The position numbers were made by a program, and so were the translations under genes. Of a stretch of DNA of 64,000 bases, positions 25,345-34,414 are shown piece after piece. Under the pieces are notes generated by a model. It did no database searches and was not told where the DNA came from. It was given only the letters and a program-made list of their open reading frames with translations. The number at the start of each line of letters is the position of its first letter. The stretch's first letter is position 1. This DNA comes from Oceanicola sp. D3. GTDB taxonomy: Bacteria; Pseudomonadota; Alphaproteobacteria; Rhodobacterales; Rhodobacteraceae. The DNA is taken from contig NZ_CP040932.1 of NCBI RefSeq assembly GCF_006351965.1, positions 3,534,001 to 3,598,000 on the forward strand, written 5' to 3'.

Positions 25345-26736
25345 ATGACGGACAATAGCGATTATAGCGTACACCTTGGCGTGTTGCGCAGCGCCGAACG
25401 TGTGCGCAGTGCAGAATTTTCCGCCAGATTGCTGCTGCTGCTGATTGGCACAGCGACGGGCACCCTGCTCATGGGGCTGACCCTGCTGCCGCTTTGGCTG
25501 GGCGTCTATTATGCTGCCGTGGGTTTGGAGAAATTCGTGCTCTGGCGCTGGCCCCAGGCCACCTCCCGCAGGTTCTTTGCCGTGATGGTCGGTATCTCAC
25601 TTTTGATCGCCTCCCTTTTCGCGGCACTCCCGGTTTATCTTTGGCTGCATGAAAACAACGCGTTGAAATACGGCGCAATGATCCTGCTGGTTGGGGGCGT
25701 GCTTAATGTCTTTTTGGTTCGGGCGCGGATATGGCAAATCTCTGCAGCCTATATGGCCCCCCTCGGGGGCGCATTCCTGGCAATTTCCGCATCCACCTAT
25801 GAGGCCCCCGGCGGCGGCCCGTTGTTTTATACCACCCTGATTCTGTCGGCGACGATCATCTGCTATTTTCTCATCGCTGTTTACGAGGCCAATAGATCTC
25901 ACCGCAGGCTGCTGGATACAGAACGGCAGTTCTTTCAGGCCCAAAAGATGGAAGCCGTGGGCACGCTGGCCGGAGGGCTGGCGCATGACTTCAACAACAT
26001 GCTCAGCGTGGTTCAGGGCAACCTTGAGATGATCCGGACTGCAGAGAGTGACAGCGACCGGGAGGCCTTCTGCACAGAGGCGCTCACCGCCTGCTGGCGC
26101 GGCGCGGCCCTGACCCGGCAGTTGCTCGCCCTGAGTCGCGGGCCGATGATGGAGCCGGTGCGGCTGGACCCTGAAGATGTGCTGTTGGAGGTTGAGCGGC
26201 TGGTGCGGCGCGTGGCCCCGCCCAACATTGGCCTGAGCGTGACGGCCGAGCCTGACCTGCCGCACATCCTCGCCGATGAAACAACGCTGCAAGCCGCCCT
26301 GCTCAACCTTGCGATCAACGCCCGCGACGCCATGCCTGAGGGCGGAAGAATGCACTTTCAGGCCAGGCACCTCACGCGCGAGGATCCGCACCCGGCCTGG
26401 CTTCCCTCCGGGGCCTATGTGGCGCTTTCGGTCTGCGACAATGGCATCGGCATCCCTGAAGAGATTATCGGCAAGGTCTTCGACCCCTTCTTTTCGACCA
26501 AGGCCAAGGGCCATGGCACCGGCTTGGGGCTCTCGATGGTGGAGGGGTTTGCACATCAGGCAAACGGCCATGCCCATGCCGAATCACAAAGCGGCCACGG
26601 CAGCCGGTTCACGCTCTACCTGCCCGCCGTTTCCGCTGTGCCCCGACCCGCCGCGCCGGCACGGGGAGAGGCAAATACCGACGCGCGGCCCTGCCCCAAG
26701 GCAAGGCCCGCTCGGCCACAGCCCACCACAGGCTAG
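25345..26736 (+). CDS. Membrane sensor histidine kinase, no receiver domain
   Basis: The protein has 463 residues. Five or six membrane helices fill residues about 25-195. A dimerisation/phosphoacceptor domain follows with [19 protein letters not shown] (H-box), then an ATPase domain with [14 protein letters not shown] (N), DNGIGIPEE (G1), FDPFFSTK (F) and [13 protein letters not shown] (G2). The GLAHDFNN form is typical of hybrid or NtrB-like kinases, which often end in a receiver; here the C-terminus is only a Pro/Arg-rich tail. No response regulator is adjacent, so it is an orphan kinase. A GTG nine bases upstream is an alternative start. Confidence 0.92.
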   Translation: MTDNSDYSVHLGVLRSAERVRSAEFSARLLLLLIGTATGTLLMGLTLLPLWLGVYYAAVGLEKFVLWRWPQATSRRFFAVMVGISLLIASLFAALPVYLWLHENNALKYGAMILLVGGVLNVFLVRARIWQISAAYMAPLGGAFLAISASTYEAPGGGPLFYTTLILSATIICYFLIAVYEANRSHRRLLDTERQFFQAQKMEAVGTLAGGLAHDFNNMLSVVQGNLEMIRTAESDSDREAFCTEALTACWRGAALTRQLLALSRGPMMEPVRLDPEDVLLEVERLVRRVAPPNIGLSVTAEPDLPHILADETTLQAALLNLAINARDAMPEGGRMHFQARHLTREDPHPAWLPSGAYVALSVCDNGIGIPEEIIGKVFDPFFSTKAKGHGTGLGLSMVEGFAHQANGHAHAESQSGHGSRFTLYLPAVSAVPRPAAPARGEANTDARPCPKARPARPQPTTG

Positions 26737-26791
26737 GGCACCCGCCATCGCCCCTCTTGCGCCCGGCGGCGCGCAGGCTAGGCTCGCGCCC

Positions 26792-27250
26792 ATGCACCGC
26801 CCCCTCCTTACCCTTCTGGCCTGTCTTGCCACCGGCGCCGCTCTGGCCCAAACACCCGAGCGCCCCCTGCCGCGCGATATCTTCGCCCACCTTGCCGCCA
26901 ACACATGGGCCTTTCCCGATGTCACAGGCATGCACTGCGACGAGAACCCCCACAGCATCACCTTCGATACGGCCCGCAAAACCTCGTGGTTCGACTGGCG
27001 CGGCCCGATGACAAACTACCTCGGCGAGATTGATCAGCAGGGCGTTTATGACGTGCTGGAAAGTGATGATGGCTCCATCACCATGTTTCTGCACGGCGAG
27101 CAGCGGACAACTGACGCGGGCGAGCCGGTGGTGTGGATCCTGCGGCTGATTGACGGTGGCGAGGCCTATTGCTGGGATCGCACCGATTGGTCCCCGCCCC
27201 GCTGCACCCATCTGCATATCCGCTGCCACGGCCCCGCCCCGATGAGTTGA
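26792..27250 (+). CDS. Secreted hypothetical protein
   Basis: The protein has 152 residues. A clear signal peptide (MHRPLLTLLACLATGAALA, cleavage before QTPERP) precedes a soluble domain with four Cys, including MHCDENPHSITFD and CTHLHIRC, and WFDWRGPMTNYLG. It is probably periplasmic and disulfide-bonded. No family is recognised. The long frame upstream overlaps the histidine kinase and is not used. Confidence 0.7.
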   Translation: MHRPLLTLLACLATGAALAQTPERPLPRDIFAHLAANTWAFPDVTGMHCDENPHSITFDTARKTSWFDWRGPMTNYLGEIDQQGVYDVLESDDGSITMFLHGEQRTTDAGEPVVWILRLIDGGEAYCWDRTDWSPPRCTHLHIRCHGPAPMS

Positions 27251-27266
27251 GCCGCTGTTGGCCCTC

Positions 27267-27647
27267 TCAGGCCCTGCGCAGCGCCTCGGGCAGCCGCACA
27301 GGTCGCCCGCCGGTGCCCATTGCCACCAGCGTCACCTGCGCCTCAAACAGCGCCACGTCGCCCCGCAACACGCGCTGCGCCAGCACCATCCGCGCCGCCG
27401 TCTGGCTGGCCACGCGGGTTTCTACCTCAAGCGCGTCGCCCAGCCGGGCGGGGGCCAGAAAATCCGCCTCGATCCGCCGCACGGCAAACACCAGCCCGGC
27501 CTCGCGCATCGCGTTCTGATCCACCCCAAGCCCGGCAACCCAGGCTGAGCGGGCGCGCTCGATGAATTTCAGGTAGTTGGCGTGGTAAACAAAGCCCGAC
27601 AGGTCGGTGTCTTCATAATAGACCTCGCAGGGAAACAGATGGCTCAT
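27267..27647 (-). CDS. ybgC: YbgC-type acyl-CoA thioesterase
   Basis: This 126-residue hotdog-fold thioesterase has the catalytic motif YYEDTDLSGFVYHANYLKF near residues 10-28, whose Asp is the expected catalytic residue. YbgC is usually the first gene of the tol-pal cluster, linked to phospholipid metabolism at the division site. Here it ends the ruvC-ruvA-ruvB-unknown-ybgC run; no tol genes follow. It overlaps the upstream gene by 4 bp. Confidence 0.92.
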   Translation of the reverse strand: MSHLFPCEVYYEDTDLSGFVYHANYLKFIERARSAWVAGLGVDQNAMREAGLVFAVRRIEADFLAPARLGDALEVETRVASQTAARMVLAQRVLRGDVALFEAQVTLVAMGTGGRPVRLPEALRRA

Positions 27648-28261
27648 CGCCCCACCCTCGCGGCCAGTCGCAGGGCGTGGCTGGGGTCATGGGCCACCGC
27701 CGGCATCACCGGATCATAGGCCGCCACGATCACCTCCGCGATCTCGGGCCGCAGCACCGCCCGCCCCTTGGCCAGCGCCAGCGGCGACGCCCCGGCAAAG
27801 GCCCCCTCTCCCCAGTCGAGCATCACCCGCGCCATCTGGTTCAGCGCCAGCGCCTCCGCCGAGAGCGCCCGGTTCGCCTCATCCATCCGCACAAAGACAA
27901 ACCCCGCCCGAATGGCCCCCGCCGTCTCAAAGCGAAACGCCCGGTAAGACGAGGCCCCGGCCTTTTCCAGCCGCTCTACAAGGCCCTCCAGCCGCGGGAT
28001 CATCCCGCCAAGGTCGGGCACCGCCAGCAGCTCTTCCCATTCGCGAAAGAAGAAGAAAAACAGGTTGGCCCCCTGCTCATTGTCCATCTCGGCCATCTTG
28101 TGGCCCGCCATCGCAACAACGGCTTCGCAGGCGCCTTTCACCACGCCAAGCGTTTCATCTTCGACACCGAAGACGATGGGCACGATGGGCCGCTCCCAAC
28201 GGGCAAAATGATACGTCCCGTCTGTGCGGGTGAAGAGGCGGGCAATGTCGTCTGGGCTCAT
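27644..28261 (-). CDS. Hypothetical protein in the ruv operon
   Basis: The protein has 205 residues. It contains FARWERPIVPIVFGVEDETLG, an unusual NLFFFFFREWEELLAVPDLGG stretch, and AFRFETAGAIRAGFVFVRMD. It has no signal peptide or membrane helix and is probably cytosolic. It lies between ruvB and ybgC, overlapping ybgC by 4 bp, so it is coexpressed with Holliday-junction genes. No family is recognised with confidence. Confidence 0.75.
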   Translation of the reverse strand: MSPDDIARLFTRTDGTYHFARWERPIVPIVFGVEDETLGVVKGACEAVVAMAGHKMAEMDNEQGANLFFFFFREWEELLAVPDLGGMIPRLEGLVERLEKAGASSYRAFRFETAGAIRAGFVFVRMDEANRALSAEALALNQMARVMLDWGEGAFAGASPLALAKGRAVLRPEIAEVIVAAYDPVMPAVAHDPSHALRLAARVGR

Positions 28262-28306
28262 GGCCCGGTTGTGCCAAAGCCTGCGCGTCGCAGCAAGGCG
28301 GCGCGG

Positions 28307-29329
28307 TTACTCAAACAGGTCACCCGGCCCGCGCGGCGCGGCGAGGCCGAGGTGGCTCCACGCCCGCTGCGCCAGCATTCGCCCGCGCGGGGTGCGCTGG
28401 ATAAGCCCCTGTTGCAGCAGGTAGGGCTCGATCACCTCCTCAATCGCGTCCCGGCTCTCGGAGAGCGCGGCAGAGAGCGTTTCCACCCCCACCGGCCCGC
28501 CCTGATAGGCCTCTGCAATGAGGCTCAGGTAGCGCCGATCGGCCCCGTCCAGCCCCAGCTTGTCCACCCCCAGCCGGGTCAGCGCGCCATCGGCAATCGC
28601 CTTGGTGATCCGCCCGTCACCCTCGACCAGCGCAAAATCCACCACCCGCCGCAGCAGCCGCCCGGCAATGCGCGGCGTGCCCCGTGAGCGGGCCGCAATC
28701 TCGCGTGCGCCGTCCTCCTCGCAGGCGATCTTCAGCATCCGCGCCCCGCGCATGGTGATGCTGTGCAGCTCGTCCACGGTGTAAAAGTTCAGCCGCGTCG
28801 GAATGCCGAAGCGGTCGCGCAGCGGCGTTTGCAGCAGCCCCAGCCGGGTCGTCGCCCCCACCAGCGTGAAGGGCTCCAGCTCGATCCGCACCGAGCGCGC
28901 CGCAGGCCCCTCGCCGATGACGAGATCGAGCGCGAAATCTTCCATCGCCGGGTAGAGCACCTCTTCCACCACCGGGTTCATCCGGTGGATCTCGTCGATG
29001 AAGAGCACATCGCGCGGCTCAAGGTTGGTGAGGATCGCCGCAAGGTCGCCCGCCCGCGCCAGCACCGGCCCGGAGGTCATCCGAAAGCCGACGCCCAACT
29101 CCTTTGCCATGATCTGCGCCAGCGTCGTCTTGCCGAGGCCGGGGGGCCCGTGAAACAGCGTGTGATCCATCGCCTGCCCACGCCGCTTGGCGCTTTCGAT
29201 GAACACCTTGAGGTTTGCCCGCGCCTCCGCCTGCCCGGTGAAGTCATCAAGGCTCTCGGGCCGCAGCGCACCCGATGCGGCATCCTCTTCGCGCGGCTCG
29301 GGGCGCAGGGTTGGGTCCGGTTCTGCCAT
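28307..29329 (-). CDS. ruvB: Holliday junction helicase subunit RuvB
   Basis: This 340-residue AAA+ motor has [21 protein letters not shown], Walker [13 protein letters not shown], Walker [13 protein letters not shown], sensor [18 protein letters not shown], and a C-terminal winged helix ([17 protein letters not shown]). It drives branch migration with RuvA. It starts 1 bp after the ruvA stop. Confidence 0.97.
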   Translation of the reverse strand: MAEPDPTLRPEPREEDAASGALRPESLDDFTGQAEARANLKVFIESAKRRGQAMDHTLFHGPPGLGKTTLAQIMAKELGVGFRMTSGPVLARAGDLAAILTNLEPRDVLFIDEIHRMNPVVEEVLYPAMEDFALDLVIGEGPAARSVRIELEPFTLVGATTRLGLLQTPLRDRFGIPTRLNFYTVDELHSITMRGARMLKIACEEDGAREIAARSRGTPRIAGRLLRRVVDFALVEGDGRITKAIADGALTRLGVDKLGLDGADRRYLSLIAEAYQGGPVGVETLSAALSESRDAIEEVIEPYLLQQGLIQRTPRGRMLAQRAWSHLGLAAPRGPGDLFE

Positions 29330-29330
29330 A

Positions 29331-29999
29331 TCAGCCCTTCGGTGCCAGCAGCTTCAGCGCCGCGCGGATCAAGGCGCCGGAGTCTTCGCCCTCCACCTGC
29401 GCCACCGCCTGTGCCGCCTCACTCTGCCCGTAGCCAAGGTTGACCAGTGCCGAAAGCGCATCGGCCTGCGCCTCTGCCCTGCCGCTCGCCACGGGTGCCG
29501 AGGCGGCCGCGGGGGTGGCAATAGGCGCATCGGCCTCCACAACTTCCACCGTCTCTGGCAAGAGCGCGCCGCCTCCGAAGCTGCCCATCGCCATGACGCC
29601 GGCGGCTTTTTCCTTCAACTCGTTCACCACCCGCGCCGCCAGCTTCGGCCCCACGCCCGGTGCCGATTTCACCGCCGCCGCGTCGCCCAGCGTTATCGCC
29701 CGGCCCACGCCCTCCGGCCCCAACGTGCCGAGGATTGCGAGCGAAACCTTCGCGCCAACGCCCTGCACGGAGGTCAGCAGCCGGTGCCATTCCTTTTCAA
29801 GCAGGGTCGGAAAGCCGAAAAGTTGCAGGTTGTCTTCGCGCACCAGCAGATCGGTATAAAGCGCCACCGCCTCGCCGGGGCCGGGCAGCGCGGCCAGCGT
29901 CCGCTCGGAAACGTACACCAGATAGCCCACGCCGCGCACGTCGATCAGCACGTGATCGGAAGCCCTATAATCCAGCCGCCCGGCGATCCGCCCGATCAT
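29331..29999 (-). CDS. ruvA: Holliday junction DNA-binding subunit RuvA
   Basis: The protein has 222 residues: an OB fold ([20 protein letters not shown]), helix-hairpin-helix motifs ([18 protein letters not shown] and [19 protein letters not shown]) and a C-terminal RuvB-binding domain ([19 protein letters not shown]), joined by an Ala/Pro-rich linker. The ATG at 29999 is the conserved start and overlaps the ruvC stop by 4 bp. Confidence 0.96.
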   Translation of the reverse strand: MIGRIAGRLDYRASDHVLIDVRGVGYLVYVSERTLAALPGPGEAVALYTDLLVREDNLQLFGFPTLLEKEWHRLLTSVQGVGAKVSLAILGTLGPEGVGRAITLGDAAAVKSAPGVGPKLAARVVNELKEKAAGVMAMGSFGGGALLPETVEVVEADAPIATPAAASAPVASGRAEAQADALSALVNLGYGQSEAAQAVAQVEGEDSGALIRAALKLLAPKG

Positions 30000-30505
30000 C
30001 CTGCCGCCCTCAGCGCAGCGGCCAGCTTGGCAGCGCCCGGGCCGGAATGGTGCGAATGGCAAATGGCAATGGCCAGCGCATCGGCGGCATCGGCACCTGC
30101 CACCTTCGCGCCCGGAAAGTAATGCGCCACCATATGGGCAATCTGCCCCTTGGCGGCATGTCCGGTGCCGACGACTGCCTTTTTGACTGTGTTGGGGGCG
30201 TATTCGCCCGGGGCCAGCCCGGCCTCGGCCAGCGCCAACAGTGCCACGCCCCGGGCCTGGCCCAGCTTCAGCGTGCCCTGCCCATCGCGGTTGACGAAGG
30301 TTTCCTCAATCGCCGCCGCCTCGGGGGCGTATTCGGTGATGATGGCGCTCAAGGCGCGGAAGAGCGATTGCAGGCGCGCGGCGAGCGGCGCGGCGGCGTC
30401 ACTCTGGCAAATCCCGTTGGCGACATGAATCATGCGGCTGCCCTCGGCCTCGATCACGCCCCACCCAAGGTTGCGCAGGCCCGGATCGACCCCGATTATC
30501 CTCAT
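29996..30505 (-). CDS. ruvC: Holliday junction resolvase RuvC
   Basis: This 169-residue RNase H-fold nuclease has [19 protein letters not shown] (first catalytic Asp, in VDPG), [20 protein letters not shown] (Glu) and C-terminal [14 protein letters not shown] (acidic residues). All four acidic positions appear present. The start at 30505 is the conserved one; the frame extends 8 codons upstream. It heads the ruvCAB operon. Confidence 0.96.
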   Translation of the reverse strand: MRIIGVDPGLRNLGWGVIEAEGSRMIHVANGICQSDAAAPLAARLQSLFRALSAIITEYAPEAAAIEETFVNRDGQGTLKLGQARGVALLALAEAGLAPGEYAPNTVKKAVVGTGHAAKGQIAHMVAHYFPGAKVAGADAADALAIAICHSHHSGPGAAKLAAALRAAG

Positions 30506-30839
30506 GCTCGCCCTCTCACATGCCCGCATTTCGCAGCGCTTTTTAACCGATTAGCACGAAACGTGAACAATCCCAAGCGGGAATGCGGTGGGCCGCAGAG
30601 GGCAAACGGGCGGAAAACGACGCCCCAAGGGGCGGAAACGGCACTTTCTGCACCACCCTGTCACGGAAATTTCACAAGAGTTTCCAGATGGTTACGAATT
30701 ACATGACCCATGCACAAATTGCATGGCGGGCATGTTTTAACTGCGCTTGTTAATTGAGCAATCCGCTTCTAATTGAGCCTCAGAATGCAGCGGTTACAAA
30801 ACCGCCCCTCCCCGATCCGCGCCTATAAGGAAAACCCCG
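30506..30839. other. Gene-free divergent spacer with direct repeats
   Basis: This 334-bp region lies between ruvC and the DUF1127 gene. It holds two direct copies of TAATTGAGC at 30751-30759 and 30770-30778, 19 bp apart, near 80 bp before the DUF1127 start. That spacing of about two helical turns suggests an activator site. I see no gene. Confidence 0.5.
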
Positions 30840-31037
30840 ATGGCATATTTCTTTGATCCGACCGCCCGCGCCTCCGGCAGCACTCTCGCCGGTAAACTCG
30901 CCCACTTCCTCACCCGCCCCGCCGGCGTTATCGCCGACTGGAACGATCGCCGCATCACCCGCAAGGCGCTCTCCAAGCTCAGCAACCGCGAGCTGGACGA
31001 CATCGGGCTGAGCCGCGCCGATATCGCAGACATCTGA
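30840..31037 (+). CDS. DUF1127 small protein
   Basis: This 65-residue basic protein has the DUF1127 signature LSKLSNRELDDIGLSRADI at the C-terminus (residues about 44-62). Small DUF1127 proteins in Rhodobacter and related genera affect RNA turnover and stress adaptation (for example CcaF1). The N-terminal FFDPTARASGSTLAGK is not conserved. It is a single gene with its own leader and a strong terminator, as expected of a stress-induced gene. Confidence 0.9.
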   Translation: MAYFFDPTARASGSTLAGKLAHFLTRPAGVIADWNDRRITRKALSKLSNRELDDIGLSRADIADI

Positions 31038-31065
31038 ACTCTCCCTGCCAGAAATGGCAAACTTG

Positions 31066-31100
31066 AAGGGCGGCCCCGCAAGGGTGCCGCCCCTTTTTTT
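31066..31100 (+). terminator. Rho-independent terminator of the DUF1127 gene
   Basis: The stem GGGCGGC / GCCGCCC with loop CCCGCAAGGGT is followed by C and seven T residues, 30 bp after the DUF1127 stop. It also separates this gene from the convergent adk. Confidence 0.9.
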
Positions 31101-31109
31101 GCGCTGCGG

Positions 31110-31802
31110 TCAGACTTGGGCCGGGGCGCGCATCCGCTCGACAAGAGCGGTCAGCGATGCCGTCACGGCGTCAATCTCGCCCATTGCATCCACCCGGTCC
31201 AACACGCCCTGCCCGGCGTAGTAGCCAATGAGCGGCGCGGTCTGGGCGTGGTAGGCCTCCAGCCGTGCGGCCACGGTCTCGGCCTTGTCATCGGCGCGGC
31301 GCTTCATCTCGGTGCCGCCGCAGGCATCACATACGCCCTCCACCGCTGTGGGTTTGAAGCTGTCATGGTAGCCCTCACCGCAGCTCCCGCAGGTAAAGCG
31401 CCCGGCAATCCGCTCGACCATGGCGGCATCGTCAACCTCCATCGAGATCGCCCCGGTCACCCGCTCTCCGCGTGCGGCCAGCATCGCATCCAGCGCCTCG
31501 GCCTGCACCGTGGTGCGCGGGAACCCATCGAGGATCACACCGCCCGCCACATCCGGCTCGGCCAGCCGGTCGGCGAGGATATCCAGCACGATCTGGTCAC
31601 TCACCAGCCCGCCTGCTTCCATCACCGCCTTGGCCGCGCGGCCCGCTTCGGTGCCCGCAGCCACCGCCGCGCGCAGCAGATCGCCGGTCGAAAGCTGGAC
31701 CAAGCCAAAGCGCTCCTCCAGCCGCCGCGCCTGCGTGCCCTTGCCCGCGCCGGGCGGGCCGAGAAGGATGAATACAGGCCGTGCGCCCATCTGTGCCCCC
31801 AT
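31110..31802 (-). CDS. adk: Adenylate kinase, zinc-LID form
   Basis: This 230-residue kinase has the P-loop GPPGAGKGTQ, the AMP-binding QLSTGDLLRA and the motif ILDGFPRTTVQAEAL. The LID contains CGSC and CDAC, 16 residues apart, a four-Cys zinc site. It catalyses ATP + AMP to 2 ADP. The ATG at 31802 follows GGAGG at 8 bp; a later ATG four codons in (MGARPVF) is possible. It lies alone, not in a ribosomal-protein operon. Confidence 0.96.
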   Translation of the reverse strand: MGAQMGARPVFILLGPPGAGKGTQARRLEERFGLVQLSTGDLLRAAVAAGTEAGRAAKAVMEAGGLVSDQIVLDILADRLAEPDVAGGVILDGFPRTTVQAEALDAMLAARGERVTGAISMEVDDAAMVERIAGRFTCGSCGEGYHDSFKPTAVEGVCDACGGTEMKRRADDKAETVAARLEAYHAQTAPLIGYYAGQGVLDRVDAMGEIDAVTASLTALVERMRAPAQV

Positions 31803-31915
31803 GGTGTGTCCTCCAAAACCATCCACAACGTGACGCTTGGGTAACACGAAAGCGTGAACACCCGACTGCGGCAAAACCGCCCCATTGCATACCGTGGCAC
31901 ACCGAAACGGCGGGC

Positions 31916-31944
31916 ACAAAAAAGGGCGCCCCGCAGAGCGCCCC
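31916..31944 (-). terminator. Rho-independent terminator of mscL
   Basis: On the minus strand a GGGGCGC-TCTGCG-GGGCGCC hairpin is followed by TTTTTTG, about 20 bp downstream of the mscL stop. Confidence 0.85.
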
Positions 31945-31965
31945 TTTCCGTCAGATCAAACCGGA

Positions 31966-32397
31966 TCAGGCCTTTTTCAGCGAGTCCCGGATTTCGAGCA
32001 GCACGTCCAGCTCGGAGGGGCCGCTTTCCACTTCGGGGGCCACTTCCTCGGGCTTCTCGGCCATCGCCTTCACCTTGTTGACGTAGCGCACCAGCATGAA
32101 GACCACGAAGGCGATGATCAGGAAGTTGATCACGGCCATAACGAAGCTGCCCCATGCAAACACGTTAGCCCCGGCCTCACGCGCGGCTTCCAGCGAGGTG
32201 CCCTCGGCCACATCGCCGCTCAGCACGGCGTAGTTGTTGGTAAAGTCGAGCCCGCCAGTGAAGAGGCCGATGATCGGGTTGATCAGATCGGCCACCATCG
32301 AGCTGACGATCGCGGTAAAGGCAGCACCGATAATGATACCCACCGCCATGTCCATCACATTGCCCTTGGCAATGAAGTCCTTAAATTCTCTCATCAT
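31966..32397 (-). CDS. mscL: Large-conductance mechanosensitive channel MscL
   Basis: This 143-residue channel has [20 protein letters not shown] (N-terminal helix and TM1 start), [22 protein letters not shown]2 [20 protein letters not shown] and a charged C-terminal helix ([14 protein letters not shown]). It opens on membrane tension to release osmolytes. Two ATGs start the protein (MM); AAGGAT precedes both. It is followed by its own terminator. Confidence 0.96.
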   Translation of the reverse strand: MMREFKDFIAKGNVMDMAVGIIIGAAFTAIVSSMVADLINPIIGLFTGGLDFTNNYAVLSGDVAEGTSLEAAREAGANVFAWGSFVMAVINFLIIAFVVFMLVRYVNKVKAMAEKPEEVAPEVESGPSELDVLLEIRDSLKKA

Positions 32398-32547
32398 ATC
32401 CTTGGTCCCTCTCGCACGTGTTAGCGCACTGTTTAACAGCCCCACCGAGGCTGGCGGGCTTGTAAACAACATTTGCCACGATTTCAGCTTTTTTTATGCG
32501 TCGGTGACGCTACGTAGGCCAAAAGCGACAATTCAGGGACAACCCAC

Positions 32548-33249
32548 ATGACAGACCTCTCAAACTTCAACGTCACCAAACGCTGGCCGGTCGAAGACCC
32601 GTCCAAGCTGCAGCTGTTTTCCTTCCCCACACCGAATGGCCGCAAGATCGGCATCGCGCTGGAAGAGATGGGCCTGCCCTATGAGGCGCATCGAGTGACG
32701 GTGTCGGACAAGGACGTGAAGAGCCCCGAGTTTCTCAGCCTGAACCCCAACAACAAGATCCCCGCCATCATCGACCCAGACGGCCCGGGCGGCGAGCCGC
32801 TGGCGCTGTGGGAGAGCGGGGCAATCCTGATCTATCTCGCGGAGAAGACAGGCAAGTTTTATGGCGAGAGCGGCACCGGCAAGCATATCGTCAACCAGTG
32901 GCTGATGTGGCAGATGGGCGGGCTTGGCCCGATGCTGGGCCAACTCGGCTACTTCGTGAAGTTCGCCGGAAGCCAGATCGAAGACCCCCGCCCCCGCGAG
33001 CGCTTCATCGGTGAGGCCAAGCGCCTGCTCGGCGTGCTCGACGGCGCGCTTGAGGGCAAGGACTGGGTGGCGGGCGAGTATTCCATCGCCGATATGGCCA
33101 TCGTTCCGTGGCTGATGGGGCTGGAGTTCTACGGCGCGGAAGAGCTGGTTGGCCTGCCTGAGCGCAAGAACGTCACCACCTATATCGAGCGCTTCAAGGC
33201 GCGCCCCGCCGTGCAGGCCGGGCTCAACGTGCCCCCGCGCGAGGGCTGA
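32548..33249 (+). CDS. Glutathione S-transferase family, YfcG/YghU-like oxidoreductase
   Basis: The 233-residue protein has an N-terminal thioredoxin-like domain (LQLFSFPTPNGRKIGIALEE, then FLSLNPNNKIPAIIDPDGPG and LWESGAILIYLAEKTG) and a C-terminal helical domain (DWVAGEYSIADMAIVPWL). SFPTPNGRK in place of a Cys active site matches the disulfide-bond reductase group YfcG/YghU, which use Thr/Asn and two glutathiones. It diverges from mscL and is followed by a family-2 repeat. Confidence 0.9.
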   Translation: MTDLSNFNVTKRWPVEDPSKLQLFSFPTPNGRKIGIALEEMGLPYEAHRVTVSDKDVKSPEFLSLNPNNKIPAIIDPDGPGGEPLALWESGAILIYLAEKTGKFYGESGTGKHIVNQWLMWQMGGLGPMLGQLGYFVKFAGSQIEDPRPRERFIGEAKRLLGVLDGALEGKDWVAGEYSIADMAIVPWLMGLEFYGAEELVGLPERKNVTTYIERFKARPAVQAGLNVPPREG

Positions 33250-33250
33250 G

Positions 33251-33320
33251 GCGAAGAGACGCCAAAGGCGTGGATGAGCGTCCAAGGGGCTGGCTCATCC
33301 GCCCTTCAAGGCGTCTTCGC
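33251..33320. repeat. Family-2 hairpin repeat, copy C
   Basis: A long imperfect inverted repeat has arms starting GCGAAGAGACGCC and GGATGAGC and their counterparts GCTCATCC and GGCGTCTTCGC. It starts 1 bp after the GST stop and shares GGCTCATC, GCCCTT and CTTCGC with the copies at 11564 and 61181. It lies between convergent genes. Confidence 0.75.
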
Positions 33321-33335
33321 CCGGCTCAATCGCGC

Positions 33336-33824
33336 TTACCGGTGCATCCATATGCGGCGGAAGCTGTCGACCGATTGCATGAGGTTGCAGGCCGCCGAGA
33401 GCCGGGTCGCCGCTGGGCGCGGAAACAGCCGCACATGCCGCCGCCCTTCCACCATCAGCAGCCGGTAGCGATAGCGGGTGGCCGTGCCCTTGGCTTCGCG
33501 CGCGAGGGTGATCTTGCCAAAGCGGGTTTCACTATCGGCCACCACGCGGCATGTGCGTTTGCCGCCGGTCCGGGCACAGGTGGCCGCGGTGTTCTTGGCT
33601 GTCCAGGCGTAGGTCTTGCCATTGTGGGTCAGGTGAATGGTGTCGAGGTAGTTTTCATTGAGATATTCAAACGCCCCGGCCCCCGAGGGCAGGCTTGTCA
33701 GCTGATCAAGCGGCGCGTCGAGGTCGGCAAACATGCCTTCAACCAGCGGCAGCGAAATATCGCAGGCCGGGGCTGGCGCAGCCAGCAGGGCGGCGCAAAT
33801 CGTCGCCACCGATAATCGGGCCAT
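33336..33824 (-). CDS. Secreted Cys-containing hypothetical protein
   Basis: The protein has 162 residues. A signal peptide (MARLSVATICAALLAAPAPA, cleaved before CDIS) precedes a soluble domain with YLDTIHLTHNGKTYAWTAKN and CARTGGKRTCRVVAD. It has four Cys, suited to disulfide bonds or a lipid anchor at the first Cys. The ATG at 33824 follows AAGGAGG. No family is recognised. Confidence 0.7.
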   Translation of the reverse strand: MARLSVATICAALLAAPAPACDISLPLVEGMFADLDAPLDQLTSLPSGAGAFEYLNENYLDTIHLTHNGKTYAWTAKNTAATCARTGGKRTCRVVADSETRFGKITLAREAKGTATRYRYRLLMVEGRRHVRLFPRPAATRLSAACNLMQSVDSFRRIWMHR

Positions 33825-33907
33825 AATGGGCCTCCTTGAAACCAATTGGGTTTCAAACGCGCGAACAGCGGCGCGGGTTCCATCCTTTTTCGAGATTTCT
33901 TGGCTGG

Positions 33908-34414
33908 TCAGCCCGGCGCCGCAAGCTCTGTCCGGGCAAAGGCAAACCATCCGGCCAGCGCGGCACAGGCTGCCCCTTCGGCCGTCTCCTCGGCGCGGCC
34001 CGAAAAGGTGACTCGCCGGTCGGCCGAATCCTGCACCACCAGTGCCCCGGCATAGCCCTGCTCCGCCGGTTCGACCCAGAGCAGCGCAAAGCGGCTCTCG
34101 CTTTCGACCTTCAGGGCGCAGGGCAGGCCCTCATGGCACAGCTGGCGTGCATGTTCGGCCCGCCACGGCACCAGCCCCGCCTCGGTTTCGATCCCCTGGT
34201 TTGAAAGGCTGCCCGGCCCGGAGAGGTGCCATGTGGCGCGCACACCGGGCAGCTCGTGCACCACGCCCTCGGGCCCGGCCCCATCCAGCAGACCGCTCCG
34301 CACCACCATCTCGGGCAAGCACTCAACGCGCACGTCACGGCGCAGCAGGTGGGGCCATGCGAGCAGGTTGGCGGCAGCGACAGCCGCCACCAATCCCCAG
34401 CGCCAGCGTCTCAC
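33908..34414 (-). CDS. Membrane-anchored hypothetical protein after pheT
   Basis: The protein has 168 residues. It starts at GTG overlapping the pheT stop by 4 bp, so it is coexpressed with pheT. An N-terminal helix (WRWGLVAAVAAANLLAWPHL) is followed by a soluble, probably periplasmic domain with four Cys and GVRATWHLSGPGSLSNQG. No family is recognised. Confidence 0.7.
   Translation of the reverse strand: MRRWRWGLVAAVAAANLLAWPHLLRRDVRVECLPEMVVRSGLLDGAGPEGVVHELPGVRATWHLSGPGSLSNQGIETEAGLVPWRAEHARQLCHEGLPCALKVESESRFALLWVEPAEQGYAGALVVQDSADRRVTFSGRAEETAEGAACAALAGWFAFARTELAAPG

Noticed and set aside
30135-30149. TGGGCAATCTGCCCC inside ruvC, similar to the family-1 repeat
   Set aside because: It is conserved coding sequence of ruvC and lacks the outer GTAGGG and ACC bases, so similarity is likely chance.
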